In this document: positions 17,008 through 26,116 of the stretch, piece after piece
How the letters are laid out: each line of letters begins with the position of its first letter
Numbering within the stretch: the stretch's first letter is position 1
From: JAUNBN01 sp036645935
GTDB taxonomy: Bacteria > Bacillota > Clostridia > Oscillospirales > Ruminococcaceae
NCBI GenBank assembly: GCA_036645935.1
Contig: JAVXNE010000004.1
Span: forward strand, 62,001 to 126,000
DNA length: 64,000 nt
Reading direction: 5' to 3'
Position numbers and translations under genes: made by a program
Notes under the pieces: generated by a model
The model's input: the letters and a program-made list of their open reading frames with translations, nothing else
What the model was told of the DNA's origin: nothing
The model's database searches: none

Positions 17008-17210
17008 AACACATGCGTTTGATTTTATACTTTTTACGGTTTTTATGATTCACGCATTTTAAGCAGTCAGTGAGCATGTCACCCGAGCTCATAGCGCTTT
17101 TTCCGCGATGCTACCGCAACATCTACCCCGAGCAGATGCAGAAACAGTTTGTGTGCCCGCCCGGCTTGTGGTAATATAACCGAAAGACAACGCACAATTC
17201 GGAGGCACAA

Positions 17211-18233
17211 ATGCGCGAGCAGGACAAAAGAGCACTGATCATTCCAGACAACTACAACAACCCTCTTGACATAATTGAAACCCAGAGCGCGATCAAGTTT
17301 GTAAAGGATCGCTTCGAGACCTCCCTTGCTGAGGCACTCGGACTTCGCCGCGTTTCCGCGCCGATGTTCGTGCGCGCAGAGACGGGTCTCAACGACGATC
17401 TCAACGGCATTGAGCGCGCGGTATGTTTTGATGTGCCCGACGCGGGATTCGATGTACAGGTAGTTCATTCACTTGCAAAGTGGAAGCGCTACACATTGGC
17501 GCTGTATGGCTTTGCAGAGGGCGAGGGTCTTTATGCCGATATGAATGCTATTCGGCGCGACGAGACATTGGACAATCTCCACTCTATCTACGTTGACCAG
17601 TGGGACTGGGAGAAAATCGTAACGCGAGACCAGCGCAGCATCGACTATCTCACGGAGACGGTGCGCAAGATCGTTCTTGCACTTTGCTCAACCGAGCGCG
17701 CCGTCTGCTATAAATACCCTTGCATTGAACCTTTCATCTCCGACGAAGTGCATTTCATCACGGCGCAAGAGCTGCTTGACAGATACCCCGATCTCAACCC
17801 GCACGAGCGCGAGGACGCCATATGCAAAGAGTTCGGCATAGTGTTCATCAGCGGAATCGGCGGCGCTCTCTCAAACGGAGCGCCGCATGATGGGCGCGCT
17901 CCCGACTATGACGACTGGTCGCTTAATGGCGATCTGCTCCTCTGGTATCCGGTTCTCGGGCGATCGGTTGAGCTTTCGAGCATGGGCATCCGCGTCGACG
18001 AGGACGCGCTACGCCGCCAGTTGATAGCCCGCGACTGTGAATACAAAACCGGGCTAATGTTCCACAAAATGCTGCTCTCAGGCGAGCTTCCGCTCACCAT
18101 CGGCGGAGGAATCGGCCAATCGCGCATGTGCATGCTCATGTTGCACAAGGCGCACATCGGAGAGGTTCAGGCTGCCGTGTGGCCTGAGGACGAAGAAGCA
18201 ATTCTACACGCGCACAACATTCATCTTTTGTAG
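17211..18233 (+). CDS. asnA: Aspartate-ammonia ligase (asparagine synthetase A)
   Basis: The enzyme makes asparagine from aspartate, ammonia and ATP. It belongs to the class II aminoacyl-tRNA-synthetase fold. The 340-residue length and motifs match AsnA: FVRAETGLNDDLNG, VHSLAKWKRY, LHSIYVDQWDWEK, KYPCIEPFISDEVHFI and GGGIGQSRMCMLML near the C-terminus. GGAGG lies 7 bases before the ATG. It appears to be transcribed alone; neighbours on both sides are unrelated, and I saw no T-box-like leader in the 250-base upstream gap. Confidence 0.95.
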   Translation: MREQDKRALIIPDNYNNPLDIIETQSAIKFVKDRFETSLAEALGLRRVSAPMFVRAETGLNDDLNGIERAVCFDVPDAGFDVQVVHSLAKWKRYTLALYGFAEGEGLYADMNAIRRDETLDNLHSIYVDQWDWEKIVTRDQRSIDYLTETVRKIVLALCSTERAVCYKYPCIEPFISDEVHFITAQELLDRYPDLNPHEREDAICKEFGIVFISGIGGALSNGAPHDGRAPDYDDWSLNGDLLLWYPVLGRSVELSSMGIRVDEDALRRQLIARDCEYKTGLMFHKMLLSGELPLTIGGGIGQSRMCMLMLHKAHIGEVQAAVWPEDEEAILHAHNIHLL

Positions 18234-18474
18234 TAACCGCGTTTTTCGACCGTCCCGCGATTACCGCCCAGTCAACCCACAATCCGCAGTGCATCTGCGA
18301 ACATCTGATTTCTTCTCTCTGCGGTATTTGCTCTATTCTTGTGCAGATACCGCAAGCTGATATTCTTCAACTCTCGGGCCTTGGATTATTAGACAAAGCT
18401 TTTACAGCGCCGGTTTCCCGACAGAGTTGGCGCACGCGCGACACCGCTTGTAATTTACCGGCAAAGGAACACTT

Positions 18475-19221
18475 ATGGGTGAGTTATTTGTAAATCTAAA
18501 TCTTGACAATATTGACGGCGAGCATCTGTGCTGTGCTATTGCAGATAAAAAGCATCGGTGCGGCGTTGATGTGAAACGGCAGTGGCTTAAAAGCCGCATC
18601 CCCGAGGGACATGTCTTTCGCAAGCTCGATGCAAACGGAAAAGTTTTTATCGAGTACGCACCGCTTGAAACGGCGTGGGTTCCCGTAGATGGCGACAATT
18701 ATCTGTACATTTATTGCCTTTGGGTGTCCGGCGCATTCAAGAACAAGGGCCATGCAAAGTCACTTGTCGAATACTGTGTTGAGGACGCGAAAAAGCAAGG
18801 CAAATCCGGCGTGTGCATCCTCTCGTCTGCGAGAAAAAAGCCTTTTTTGTCCGAGAAGACGTTTATGCTGAAATACGGATTTGAAGTCGTCGATGCCATT
18901 CGAGACTATGAATTGCTCGCGCTGTCGTTTGATGGCACTCATCCGCACTTTGCGGAAAGCGCAAGGGCGACAAGCATTTTCAGCAACAATCTGACAATAT
19001 ATTACGGAAAGCAGTGTCCCTATATTCCAAACTGCATTGAGCAAATAAAAACTTATTGCGAGAAAAACAACATTCCGCTTGAGCTGAAGGCGGTTGACAG
19101 CCTCGAGAAAGCAAAAGCAGTCCCGTGCGTTTTTAATAACTGGGCTGTTTTCTATAAAGGGAAGTTCGAGACGGTGCATCTGCTAAATGAAAGCTATCTG
19201 AAAAAGTTCCTGGGACTGTAA
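18475..19221 (+). CDS. GNAT acetyltransferase fused to a YoaP-like domain
   Basis: Residues ~25-150 form a GNAT N-acetyltransferase: beta-bulge region YIYCLWVSGAFKNKGHAKSL matches the acetyl-CoA binding motif V/I-x-x-x-x-x-x-G-x-G/A, followed by KYGFEVVD. Residues ~170-245 (YYGKQCPYIPNCIEQIK, then NNWAVFYKGKFETVHL) resemble the YoaP domain, a thioredoxin-like module that in many Firmicutes is joined to a GNAT domain and has a CPY/CPF-type motif, here QCPYIP. The acetyl acceptor is unknown. It is a single gene with AAAGGA before the ATG and a terminator hairpin downstream. Confidence 0.85.
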   Translation: MGELFVNLNLDNIDGEHLCCAIADKKHRCGVDVKRQWLKSRIPEGHVFRKLDANGKVFIEYAPLETAWVPVDGDNYLYIYCLWVSGAFKNKGHAKSLVEYCVEDAKKQGKSGVCILSSARKKPFLSEKTFMLKYGFEVVDAIRDYELLALSFDGTHPHFAESARATSIFSNNLTIYYGKQCPYIPNCIEQIKTYCEKNNIPLELKAVDSLEKAKAVPCVFNNWAVFYKGKFETVHLLNESYLKKFLGL

Positions 19222-19278
19222 GCTAAATAGCACACTTATTGCCGTTCGTGGATCGCGAATTTTATATGTATCAAATAA

Positions 19279-19322
19279 AAAGAGCAGGGCGCTCGCCGCA
19301 AACGGCTGATTCCCTGCTCTTT
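19279..19322 (+). terminator. Terminator after the GNAT-YoaP gene (twin 1)
   Basis: An 11-base stem (AAAGAGCAGGG with CCCTGCTCTTT) closes a loop containing GCCGCAAACGGC, which can form an inner stem, and is followed by TTCTTCATTTT. An almost identical hairpin lies ~240 bases downstream. Confidence 0.8.
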
Positions 19323-19519
19323 CTTCATTTTCTGTTCCATGCTTTTTTAGCGCGTCAACGCGCCCGTCTGTTTGAGGGACTCCAACATCTCGAATCTTTT
19401 GCGCATATTCTCAAACCTTGCCCGTCTCTACCACCATGCTGAAATATCCTCTTTTGAGCTGTTAGCACATAAGCTCGGACGGCGCAGTCAGCAGAGCGCG
19501 AATTTTAACACATACTAAG

Positions 19520-19563
19520 AAAGAGCAGGACGCTCACCGCAAACGGCTGATTCCTGCTCTTTT
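19520..19563 (-). terminator. Terminator after the GT2 gene (twin 2)
   Basis: The stem AAAGAGCAGGA/TCCTGCTCTTT has the same internal ACCGCAAACGGCTGATT as the first hairpin. T-rich tracts lie on both sides, so it can serve the glycosyltransferase on the minus strand and reinforce the upstream plus-strand terminator. The 421-base gap between the two genes holds nothing else that I recognise. Confidence 0.75.
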
Positions 19564-19642
19564 GTGTTTTTGTTGCAATTTCTTTCAATCTATCAACGAG
19601 ACTTTGTTTTGTAAATAAGAGCTTTTCAGAAATACACTCTCG

Positions 19643-20749
19643 TCAATCCCTGAACATTTTGAAATACAACATAAGCAGCACGCTCGTCACATTGTGTCCC
19701 ATCAGCGAGTAACATGCTCCGATAAGTTTTGATTTCGGATCGAGAGCATATTGCAGCAATGGGGAGAGCTGCTTTGTCCTCTCGCGCAGCGAACACTTGC
19801 GGAGCTTTGCCTCGCGCCGCACGGCGGCGAATTGTGTCGAAGAAGAATTTCTTTTCGCCTGTGACATCCCCCGCTCTATCTGAACTTCCGCGAGCTTTGT
19901 ATTGATGAGCAGCGTGCAAAACTGAAACGCGGCATAACCAAGATACGCCGCCTTTCTGTCCGCCGCAACATCTCCCGCTTGCGCAATTCGCGTGATTATC
20001 TTTATAAGATCGTCCACGTGTTTTTCGGACAAGGTTTTGGTGATTGAACCCTTTCGCACGCGGTATGCATACACTGTCTCGTCCGCAACCGCGACACTTT
20101 GCGCGCGAGCGAGCAGCGACGCTGAAAATTCAATATCCTCGCTGAGCGCGCCTTTTTCAAACCGCAGAGGATCCCCGCTCTCGATAAGCGAGCGCTTTGC
20201 GATGCGAAAACAGGCCGAGGACAAAAAAGCGCCCGCACGAACCAATTCCTCGAACAGCGCGTCACTGTTGCTCTCGCAATCACAGCAATCGGCCTGCGCA
20301 GACACACCGCCGGAATTCGGCGCGCACTTAGCGCTCTGTGGAAAGCGAATCTGTTCGCGACCCATCCGATTTTTGTCATCATAAAATCGAGCATAATTAA
20401 ATAGAAGTAGGTCGGGTCTTTCCCGCGCAAGCACATCTGTCGCACGGGCAAGGGCATCCTCTGCATAAAAATCATCGCCGTCGAGAAATGCCACGTACTC
20501 GCCGCTCGCTGCGTCAAGCCCTGCATTGCGCGCGTCGGCAAGGCCTCCGTTGCTCTTGTGTATAACGCAAACTCGGTCCTCGCGCGCTGCAAGCGCGTCG
20601 CACAGTTCGCCGCAGTTGTCGGTGCTGCCGTCGTCAACCAATATCAGTTCAAGCTCACTTATCTGTTGGGAAAGCGAACTGTCGGCGCACTGCTTCAGAT
20701 ATTTTCCGACGTTATATACGGGAACAATAACACTCAAGAATTTCTGCAT
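19643..20749 (-). CDS. Family 2 glycosyltransferase
   Basis: ATG at 20749 follows GGGAGG by 5 bases and gives MQKFLSVIVPVYNVGKYL, the classical GT2 start. The donor-binding features are ILVDDGSTDNCGELC, KSNGGLADARNAGLD and the DxD-type FLDGDDFY. The C-terminal half is less conserved and may bind the acceptor; no membrane helix is obvious. GT-A enzymes of this kind add sugars to capsule, teichoic acid or other surface glycans from nucleotide-sugar donors. It is a solitary gene convergent to the GNAT-YoaP gene, so its pathway cannot be told from context. Confidence 0.88.
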   Translation of the reverse strand: MQKFLSVIVPVYNVGKYLKQCADSSLSQQISELELILVDDGSTDNCGELCDALAAREDRVCVIHKSNGGLADARNAGLDAASGEYVAFLDGDDFYAEDALARATDVLARERPDLLLFNYARFYDDKNRMGREQIRFPQSAKCAPNSGGVSAQADCCDCESNSDALFEELVRAGAFLSSACFRIAKRSLIESGDPLRFEKGALSEDIEFSASLLARAQSVAVADETVYAYRVRKGSITKTLSEKHVDDLIKIITRIAQAGDVAADRKAAYLGYAAFQFCTLLINTKLAEVQIERGMSQAKRNSSSTQFAAVRREAKLRKCSLRERTKQLSPLLQYALDPKSKLIGACYSLMGHNVTSVLLMLYFKMFRD

Positions 20750-20833
20750 TTCGTCCTCCCGAGGCCATGCTCGTGTTCGTACTCGCCCCGCCATGCCCTA
20801 TTCAATATGTCAACATTCTCCGCATACAGTGCG

Positions 20834-21367
20834 CTACCTGCAAAATTTTTCAACATAATTGTCGAGACAATCTTGAATGATTTGCTTTGCCTCTTCTCTG
20901 CCCTTAACTTCGTCGACCACCGTCTCCTTGTCCTCAAGGTTTTTATATACCGAGAAAAAGTGTCGCATTTCAGAAAATATGTGTGGCGGGAGATCAGAAA
21001 TATCGTGATATAGATTGTAGTTCGGGTCGTTGAACGGGATGGCAATTATCTTCTCATCGAGTTTGCCGGAGTCGCACATCGTGATAACGCCGATGGGAAA
21101 GCACCTCACGAGGCTCATCGGGTGAATGACCTCGGAGCAGAGCACCAGCACGTCGAGCGGGTCTCCGTCGTCGGCGTATGTGCGGGGAATAAGTCCGTAG
21201 TTTGCCGGATAGTGAGTGGATGTATACAGTATTCTGTCCAGTATTATTTTTCCGGTTTCCTTGTCGAGCTCGTATTTGTTTTTTGATCCCTTTTCAATCT
21301 CAATGACCGCAATAAAGTCGTCCGGGTTAATCCTCGAAGGGCTAATGTCATGCCAGATATTAGACAT
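20834..21367 (-). CDS. ppa: Soluble inorganic pyrophosphatase (family I)
   Basis: This cytoplasmic Mg-dependent enzyme hydrolyses pyrophosphate to two phosphates. The 177-residue length is normal. Key features are IEIEKGSKNKYELDKETG, the YPANYGLIPRTYADDGDPLDVLVL block that holds the catalytic Asp residues, and the Lys/Asp-rich DSGKLDEKIIAIP. It is monocistronic. The GT2 gene begins only 84 bases downstream on the same strand, so some read-through is possible. Confidence 0.95.
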   Translation of the reverse strand: MSNIWHDISPSRINPDDFIAVIEIEKGSKNKYELDKETGKIILDRILYTSTHYPANYGLIPRTYADDGDPLDVLVLCSEVIHPMSLVRCFPIGVITMCDSGKLDEKIIAIPFNDPNYNLYHDISDLPPHIFSEMRHFFSVYKNLEDKETVVDEVKGREEAKQIIQDCLDNYVEKFCR

Positions 21368-21704
21368 AATTTCCAGTGCCTTTCCGCAGTGTACTGCTTT
21401 TGGGGGGCGGTCTCGTTATATTGTCGGCATTTTCACCGTTGTTTTTGAGCGTTCTTTACAGTTGCAGCGTCACCGTCTGCGCGGAGTGGCTTCCTCTTGA
21501 ACATTGGCCTAAATGCATGAAGACAGTCTGTTCATCCGCGCCGCGCCTTTATATGATAAATTATATCACAGCATGGCATCCGATGATATAAACAGATCAC
21601 AATTCCGCTTTCGCTCCACCATAACAAATCCATTTTTTATGGTATAATAGATAACAACAGGCAAATCAAATTCGCCGCACTGTCCGCTTGAAGAGGTTGA
21701 CGAG
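21368..21704. other. Divergent intergenic region between ppa and the DUF6472-like gene
   Basis: The spacer holds the extended -10 promoter at its right end and presumably the ppa promoter at its left. I see no further gene. Confidence 0.4.
21639..21648 (+). promoter_or_regulatory. Extended -10 promoter of the DUF6472-like gene
   Basis: TATGGTATAAT carries a TG-x extension and a perfect -10 hexamer 57 bases before the ATG. No convincing -35 is present. Confidence 0.55.
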
Positions 21705-21887
21705 ATGAAAAGTTTGGAAAGATGCGAGGACTGTGTGAATTTCGTCCTCGATGAAGACGCCGAGTGTATGGTCTGTGAGGCAGCGCTCGACGAGGATGAC
21801 ATGTTCCGCTTTTTGAGCGGCACTTTTTTCGACTGCCCCTATTACCGAAACGGCGACGACTATAAGCTCGTTGCGAAACAGCTGTAA
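21705..21887 (+). CDS. DUF6472-like four-cysteine micro-protein
   Basis: The 60-residue acidic protein has two CxxC-like features, CEDCVNF and CMVCEAAL, plus a fifth cysteine in FFDCPYYRNGDDYKLV. The pattern matches a small family common in Clostridia that I recall as DUF6472; the number should be confirmed. The cysteines could bind a metal, probably zinc. The function is unknown. It has its own promoter and lies alone. The 285 bases downstream contain no recognisable gene. Confidence 0.75.
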   Translation: MKSLERCEDCVNFVLDEDAECMVCEAALDEDDMFRFLSGTFFDCPYYRNGDDYKLVAKQL

Positions 21888-22172
21888 GCTTTCCGTAAAG
21901 GCGGACCTGTCGTTGCCGTGAATGGCTCCGGCAATAACAGACAGGATCGAGCTTCTGCCGCAGAATATCTGAACATCACGCAGCCCGGCGCCTTTTTGAG
22001 AGGTGTCAGGCTCGTTTTTTCTGACTGCTTTGTTGTCCCCAAAATCAATTTATCCCGTTGATAAACCCGCGGGGCTCATTGAATCTTTTAATTTTGTAAC
22101 GGCAGATAGATTCCGTCCTGATAACGGAAAAGAAATTTTATCATGCATTATCGCTGCAATTTTCACTTAAGC

Positions 22173-23501
22173 TCAAGCTGCGTAATCATCCAGCGGCTCA
22201 TCCCAGTCGTCGAGAATCTCCGTTGTGTTTTTCAGCTCGATTGCCCCGAGCTCACTCTCGGGCACACTCCCGCCATAGGGACGCATATTCTCGTTGAGCA
22301 GCGCGGTGAGTGCGGTTTTGTGTATCGAAAACACCGACTGTTTTGCCGAGCCGTAATTCGATACTGGCTCACCCGGCACTCGGAGCGCCACGATTGCATC
22401 CGCGCCAAATCCGCGCGCTTTAAAGGCGTATGACATAAGCTCAGCCGCGGTGAGGTCGGTGTCGAGATGAGGGTATGCGGCACTGACCGCGCTTATCAGC
22501 TCGCCCGCTGAGACCGCGCGCGCCCGGCGCAGGAGGGCGGCCAAAAAATAGCGCTGAACGTCCATCCGATCGAGGTCAGCTCGGGCGTAATCGCGATACC
22601 GCACAAAGAGGTCGGCCGTAGCCCCATCCAACAGGTTCGGTCCCGCAGGCAGCGTGACCGTCCCCGTAATATTTTCATTGGCATCCTTGTAATGAAATGT
22701 CATCGGCTCGTCGAGCACCACCTCAACACCTTTCAGCGCATCGACTGCCGCGCGAAAACCCTCCATCGTTATTGTGACGTAATTGTCGAGCGGCAGCGCC
22801 ATCTGGCTGTTTATCACCTTTGCGAGCGCTGCGACTCCGTCGCCCTGTGCATCTCCGCGCGCATAAACCCCGTTAATCTTTCCGGTCGACGAGTGTTCTT
22901 GTCCCACGAATGTGTCGCGCGGAATTTGCAGTAGAGAGGCGCGTCCTTTATCCCAATCCACATTTGCGACAATTATCACATCTGTCATCTTCTGCTGATG
23001 CGCGGGGTCGTTGGGATCGTTGTCAATTCCGCAAATCAAAACATTGACACTGCTGCTGCGGTGCATCACGGGGGTGCCGTCAACCCCGTCCAGAGAATCG
23101 ACACTTAGTTGCGTTCTCGCCGCAACAAGCGCGACCGAAATCGGAAGCACAATACAAGCGATAAGCAAGGTCGATCGTGCGGCTTTCTTTTTGCGCCGCC
23201 TTGCAGCTTTCGGATCGCGTTCCTCTTTTCTTACTGCCTTTCGCTCACCGACTCGCACAAAAATTCGACATATCCCGTTAAAAACGGCGCCGCCCACAAA
23301 CATGACAGTGCCGCTAAAAAGCCAGCCCGCGACTATTGCAAACATCCCACCGCCAACTATTGTGCCGAGCTTAAATATGGCGCCCAGCGACAACATACAG
23401 ACATATAGCGTCACAACCGCGCCTTTAGGGCAGCGGCCGCGCACTGCAATTCCCACCACGGCACAGAGCGCGAGTGCGCAACACAAAATAAAGATATCCA
23501 T
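22173..23501 (-). CDS. LytR-CpsA-Psr (LCP) family wall-polymer ligase
   Basis: The first ~85 residues contain about three hydrophobic helices, then a basic linker (KAARRRKKKAARS) and another membrane segment (~residue 115-135) before the exported LCP domain. LCP signatures are MTDVIIVANVD, LLQIPRDTFV, GKINGVYARG, VDALKGVEVVLD and the YRDYARADLDRMDVQRYFL arginine-rich block that contacts the polyprenyl pyrophosphate. These enzymes attach teichoic acids or capsular polymers to peptidoglycan. The start is uncertain: ATG at 23501 is used, but a GTG at 23552 keeps the frame and neither has a strong ribosome site. The extra N-terminal helices are unusual for the family. Confidence 0.85.
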   Translation of the reverse strand: MDIFILCCALALCAVVGIAVRGRCPKGAVVTLYVCMLSLGAIFKLGTIVGGGMFAIVAGWLFSGTVMFVGGAVFNGICRIFVRVGERKAVRKEERDPKAARRRKKKAARSTLLIACIVLPISVALVAARTQLSVDSLDGVDGTPVMHRSSSVNVLICGIDNDPNDPAHQQKMTDVIIVANVDWDKGRASLLQIPRDTFVGQEHSSTGKINGVYARGDAQGDGVAALAKVINSQMALPLDNYVTITMEGFRAAVDALKGVEVVLDEPMTFHYKDANENITGTVTLPAGPNLLDGATADLFVRYRDYARADLDRMDVQRYFLAALLRRARAVSAGELISAVSAAYPHLDTDLTAAELMSYAFKARGFGADAIVALRVPGEPVSNYGSAKQSVFSIHKTALTALLNENMRPYGGSVPESELGAIELKNTTEILDDWDEPLDDYAA

Positions 23502-23721
23502 AGGCTTAAGTACACTGTCCCGTCTGAAGAAACAACCGAGTGCGCCCGTCACTGGGATTCAAAAAGACCCGCTCAATCATTGCAACATAAAGTTTTTTTA
23601 CCGGTTGAAAGATAATTATACCCCGAGATATTGCACTATACAATCTCTCTTTGTATTTTACGCTCCGCCGCCGTGAATATTATCGCAATTGCAATTAAAA
23701 AAGGCGCATCCGATTAAACTG

Positions 23722-24324
23722 AACTGGCCCCGAAAAGTTAGACAAATATTATAAGCTAAGCAGCGGAGAGGGCTTGTTGCCTGCGAATAGCAGGCGGCAA
23801 GCCCTTAAGCTTTGCCTTGCGGCGGCGGTTGTTGTAGTAACCGAGGTAGTCAATGAGTTCAGCCTTAAATGCTCTGCTGACTCGAATTTTTGCAGATAAA
23901 GCAGCTCGCTTTTCAGCGGCACGAAGAAATTCTCAATCCCCGCGTTGTCGAGACAATTGCCCTTGCGGCTCATGCTCTGGCGAATGTCCTTGCTTTTGAG
24001 CATCCTTGGGTACTGCTTGTGCCGGTAGTGCCAGCCCGGGTCAGAGTGCAGGATTAAGCCCCGCCCCGGCAGGAAGTTTTTTGAATGCCCTGTCCAGCAT
24101 TTCTGTCGCCGTGGACAATATTGGCCTTTCCGAAAAGGACAGAGCGTGCCACTTCGTATTTTAATGATGCTTGATTCTGACTTATCCTGTTCCTTTGCAT
24201 ATCCTTGACCACTTGTTGCTTGAATTCTCCTGTGTATCGAGCATTCGGAATCCCCTTTGGCGTAGAAAAACACCCCAATCGTTATTTGCAGTATATCATA
24301 CTGTCTAACAATTGAGGTGCTGTT
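23722..24324 (-). mobile_element. Internally deleted IS3-family (IS150-like) element
   Basis: Imperfect terminal inverted repeats (AACTGGCCCCGAAAAGTTAG.. and, inverted, AACAGCACCTCAATTGTTAG..) bound ~600 bases, less than half of a normal element. A TTAAAC hexamer flanks both ends as a possible target duplication. The minus strand retains the start of the OrfA helix-turn-helix protein and the end of OrfB; the middle is gone, so it cannot move on its own. Confidence 0.8.
23749..24278 (-). pseudogene. IS3-family transposase remnant (OrfA start joined to OrfB end)
   Basis: The OrfA part reads ARYTGEFKQQVVKDMQRN, then QASLKYEV, and stops matching. In another frame the OrfB integrase end reads GLILHSDPGWHYRHKQYPRM, SMSRKGNCLDNAGIENFF and LKSELLYLQKFESAEHLR. 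The second Asp and the Glu of the DDE triad are retained, but the first Asp region is lost to the deletion, and frameshifts follow. Confidence 0.85.
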
Positions 24325-24348
24325 TAAACCCGGCTGCGCCTTTTTTTC

Positions 24349-25602
24349 TTATCTTGTTCCCGCTCTGCCGCGACCGACGTCGGTGTTGTCCTTGGTGCGA
24401 ATCTGCATCTCTGGGATCGGGTGCGGTTTTTCCTCAAACCTGTAATCCTGCTTGTTTTTGGCGATATACGATTTTATCGTGCGGTGCGACTGAACGGCGG
24501 CAATATCAGAGTTGACGATGCCCTGATACTTGAAAAACATCGCGTCATCGGGCAGCTTGTCCGCCTCGATATAGTCGTCCTTGTTTGCGGTCAGCCGAGC
24601 GGATTTCATCACCTCACGCAGGTATTCCTTGCTCGGCACAAGCTCGAGCAATTTTGGAAACGCGCCGCCCGGAATAACCTGCTCCCACTGCTTGCCCTCA
24701 TATTTTTGCAAAAGCTCGGCCGCCTTGTGCAGATGTGCAACCTCCTGCTCAAAGAGCTGCTCCCAGAGCAGCTTTACGTTGCCGTCCTTTTCGGATTTAA
24801 GGCAGGAATAGTATAGATAGCATTCGGTATATTCGTGCATGAGCAGACATTCGAGCCATGTGGTCGTCGGGTCTTTCAGCCCTCCGTAATGACTGACGTG
24901 TTGCTCCTCAATCATCGCAATCTCCGCGTAGAGTCGACGTCCCGCATCGGTGTCGTAAAATGCACCGACATTCATATAGTAGTTCATTGTCTGCTGCTCG
25001 GCGGCGGTTATTATTCCAACGTTGAGCTTTGTCAGCAGCTCGGCATTCGGCGCGATAAACGGCTTGATGTCATCACACGGCCAGCGGTGCTCTGAGACAG
25101 TCGGCCGCCCCGGCATTATCTCGACGTATTTTCCAACGAGCTTTTCCGCCTTTATCCCCCGCTCGCCCTCGAGCAGATTTGAATAGCGATAGAGGTGGTC
25201 GAAATCCTCAAGCAGCGCAAAGTCGAGCGCTTTCTTCACGAGCGGGTTTTTCTCTGACTTTGCAAGCGCCGCCGTGAGATCAACCGCGAGCATCTCATAT
25301 CCTATCGTCGTTTCGAGAATCGTCTCGGTCAGAGGCTTGAGCGATGCGATTCGCTTCTGTTGCTGCTGCTCAATGCGGCGGATAATCGCTATCTCCCTGC
25401 GCAGCTCATTGTCTGTACAGTGACGCGAGAACTGGTGCGAAAACCAGACCGACTCATATTCAGCTCCATTCGCGAGGATTATCCGCAGTTTGGTGTATGG
25501 GTCAACACTGTTTTTGTTATACGGCTTACTTGCGAGTGTCTTCCAATCGACCATGCACTCGTCGAGCGCTTTGGTCTTTTGGGCAAAGGGATTCATTGCC
25601 AT
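24349..25602 (-). CDS. Ferritin-like diiron-motif protein of unknown function
   Basis: ATG at 25602 is chosen because AAGGAG lies 8 bases upstream; longer frames lack similarity or a ribosome site. The 417-residue helical protein contains repeated carboxylate-histidine motifs of the ferritin/rubrerythrin kind: E132-x3-H136 in LEDFDHLYRY, E232-x2-H235 in MIEEQHVSHYG, the MHEYTECYLYY helix near 255-265 and E287-x2-H290 in LFEQEVAHLHKA. Such pairs bind di-iron or di-manganese centres. The protein is much longer than rubrerythrin and has no rubredoxin CxxC domain. A role in peroxide or oxygen defence is possible but unproven. A disrupted terminator follows directly. Confidence 0.7.
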   Translation of the reverse strand: MAMNPFAQKTKALDECMVDWKTLASKPYNKNSVDPYTKLRIILANGAEYESVWFSHQFSRHCTDNELRREIAIIRRIEQQQQKRIASLKPLTETILETTIGYEMLAVDLTAALAKSEKNPLVKKALDFALLEDFDHLYRYSNLLEGERGIKAEKLVGKYVEIMPGRPTVSEHRWPCDDIKPFIAPNAELLTKLNVGIITAAEQQTMNYYMNVGAFYDTDAGRRLYAEIAMIEEQHVSHYGGLKDPTTTWLECLLMHEYTECYLYYSCLKSEKDGNVKLLWEQLFEQEVAHLHKAAELLQKYEGKQWEQVIPGGAFPKLLELVPSKEYLREVMKSARLTANKDDYIEADKLPDDAMFFKYQGIVNSDIAAVQSHRTIKSYIAKNKQDYRFEEKPHPIPEMQIRTKDNTDVGRGRAGTR

Positions 25603-26116
25603 TGTTTCGGCTCCTTTTTTGAAATTAACCTTTAAGGTTTTTTTATGCTTCTCTCTTAGGATTCCATCACGACCGCCCATTATGCAACGCGCATCATTAA
25701 GCCGCCGGGAATCGTGCACCAACGAGCAATGTGGAATACTGGCAACTCAAAGCGACAGTTCGGCACGCGCACAAGCCCTCTGGTTCTGTCCCTCTCGTTT
25801 GTTGCGGAATGTTTTGCGACAAATGTCACTTCTGATTAACAGCGCCCTCGCTGATTTGCGATTTTCTTCGTCGCGTCAGATGACACGATTCCGCCTTTCG
25901 ATACACAGCTCTCCCTCGTGCACAGCCTCCGAATTTTAGGCACAACGCTTTGTCCCTTTGCCGCTATCGCAGAAAGTTTCCGCACGGCATCACGCTGTTT
26001 CTGCAAAGTTCCATCCCGCCGTGCGGTTGGGACAGAGCTCGCCGCACCCAGCCGCATCACTGCCCGGACAATGCGCTCGGCGGCAAAATACTCGGCCCGC
26101 AACGCAATGCCAACAG
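25603..26116. other. Gene-poor spacer
   Basis: About 510 bases between the ferritin-like gene and the C1 peptidase gene. Only short, arginine-rich frames without ribosome sites are present. It should contain the promoter of the ferritin-like gene. No RNA gene recognised. Confidence 0.4.

Larger units (their letters stand above)
23697..24347 (-). terminator. Intrinsic terminator split by an insertion sequence
   Basis: Bases 23697-23719 (AAAAAAGGCGCATCCG then ATTAAAC) are inverted relative to 24322-24347 (GTTTAAACCCGG then CTGCGCCTTTTTTT). Joined, they would make a GC-rich stem with a U-tract, placed right after the ferritin-like gene and before the LCP gene. The IS3 remnant lies exactly in what would be the loop. 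An alternative is that the arms are part of extended IS ends. Confidence 0.6.
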
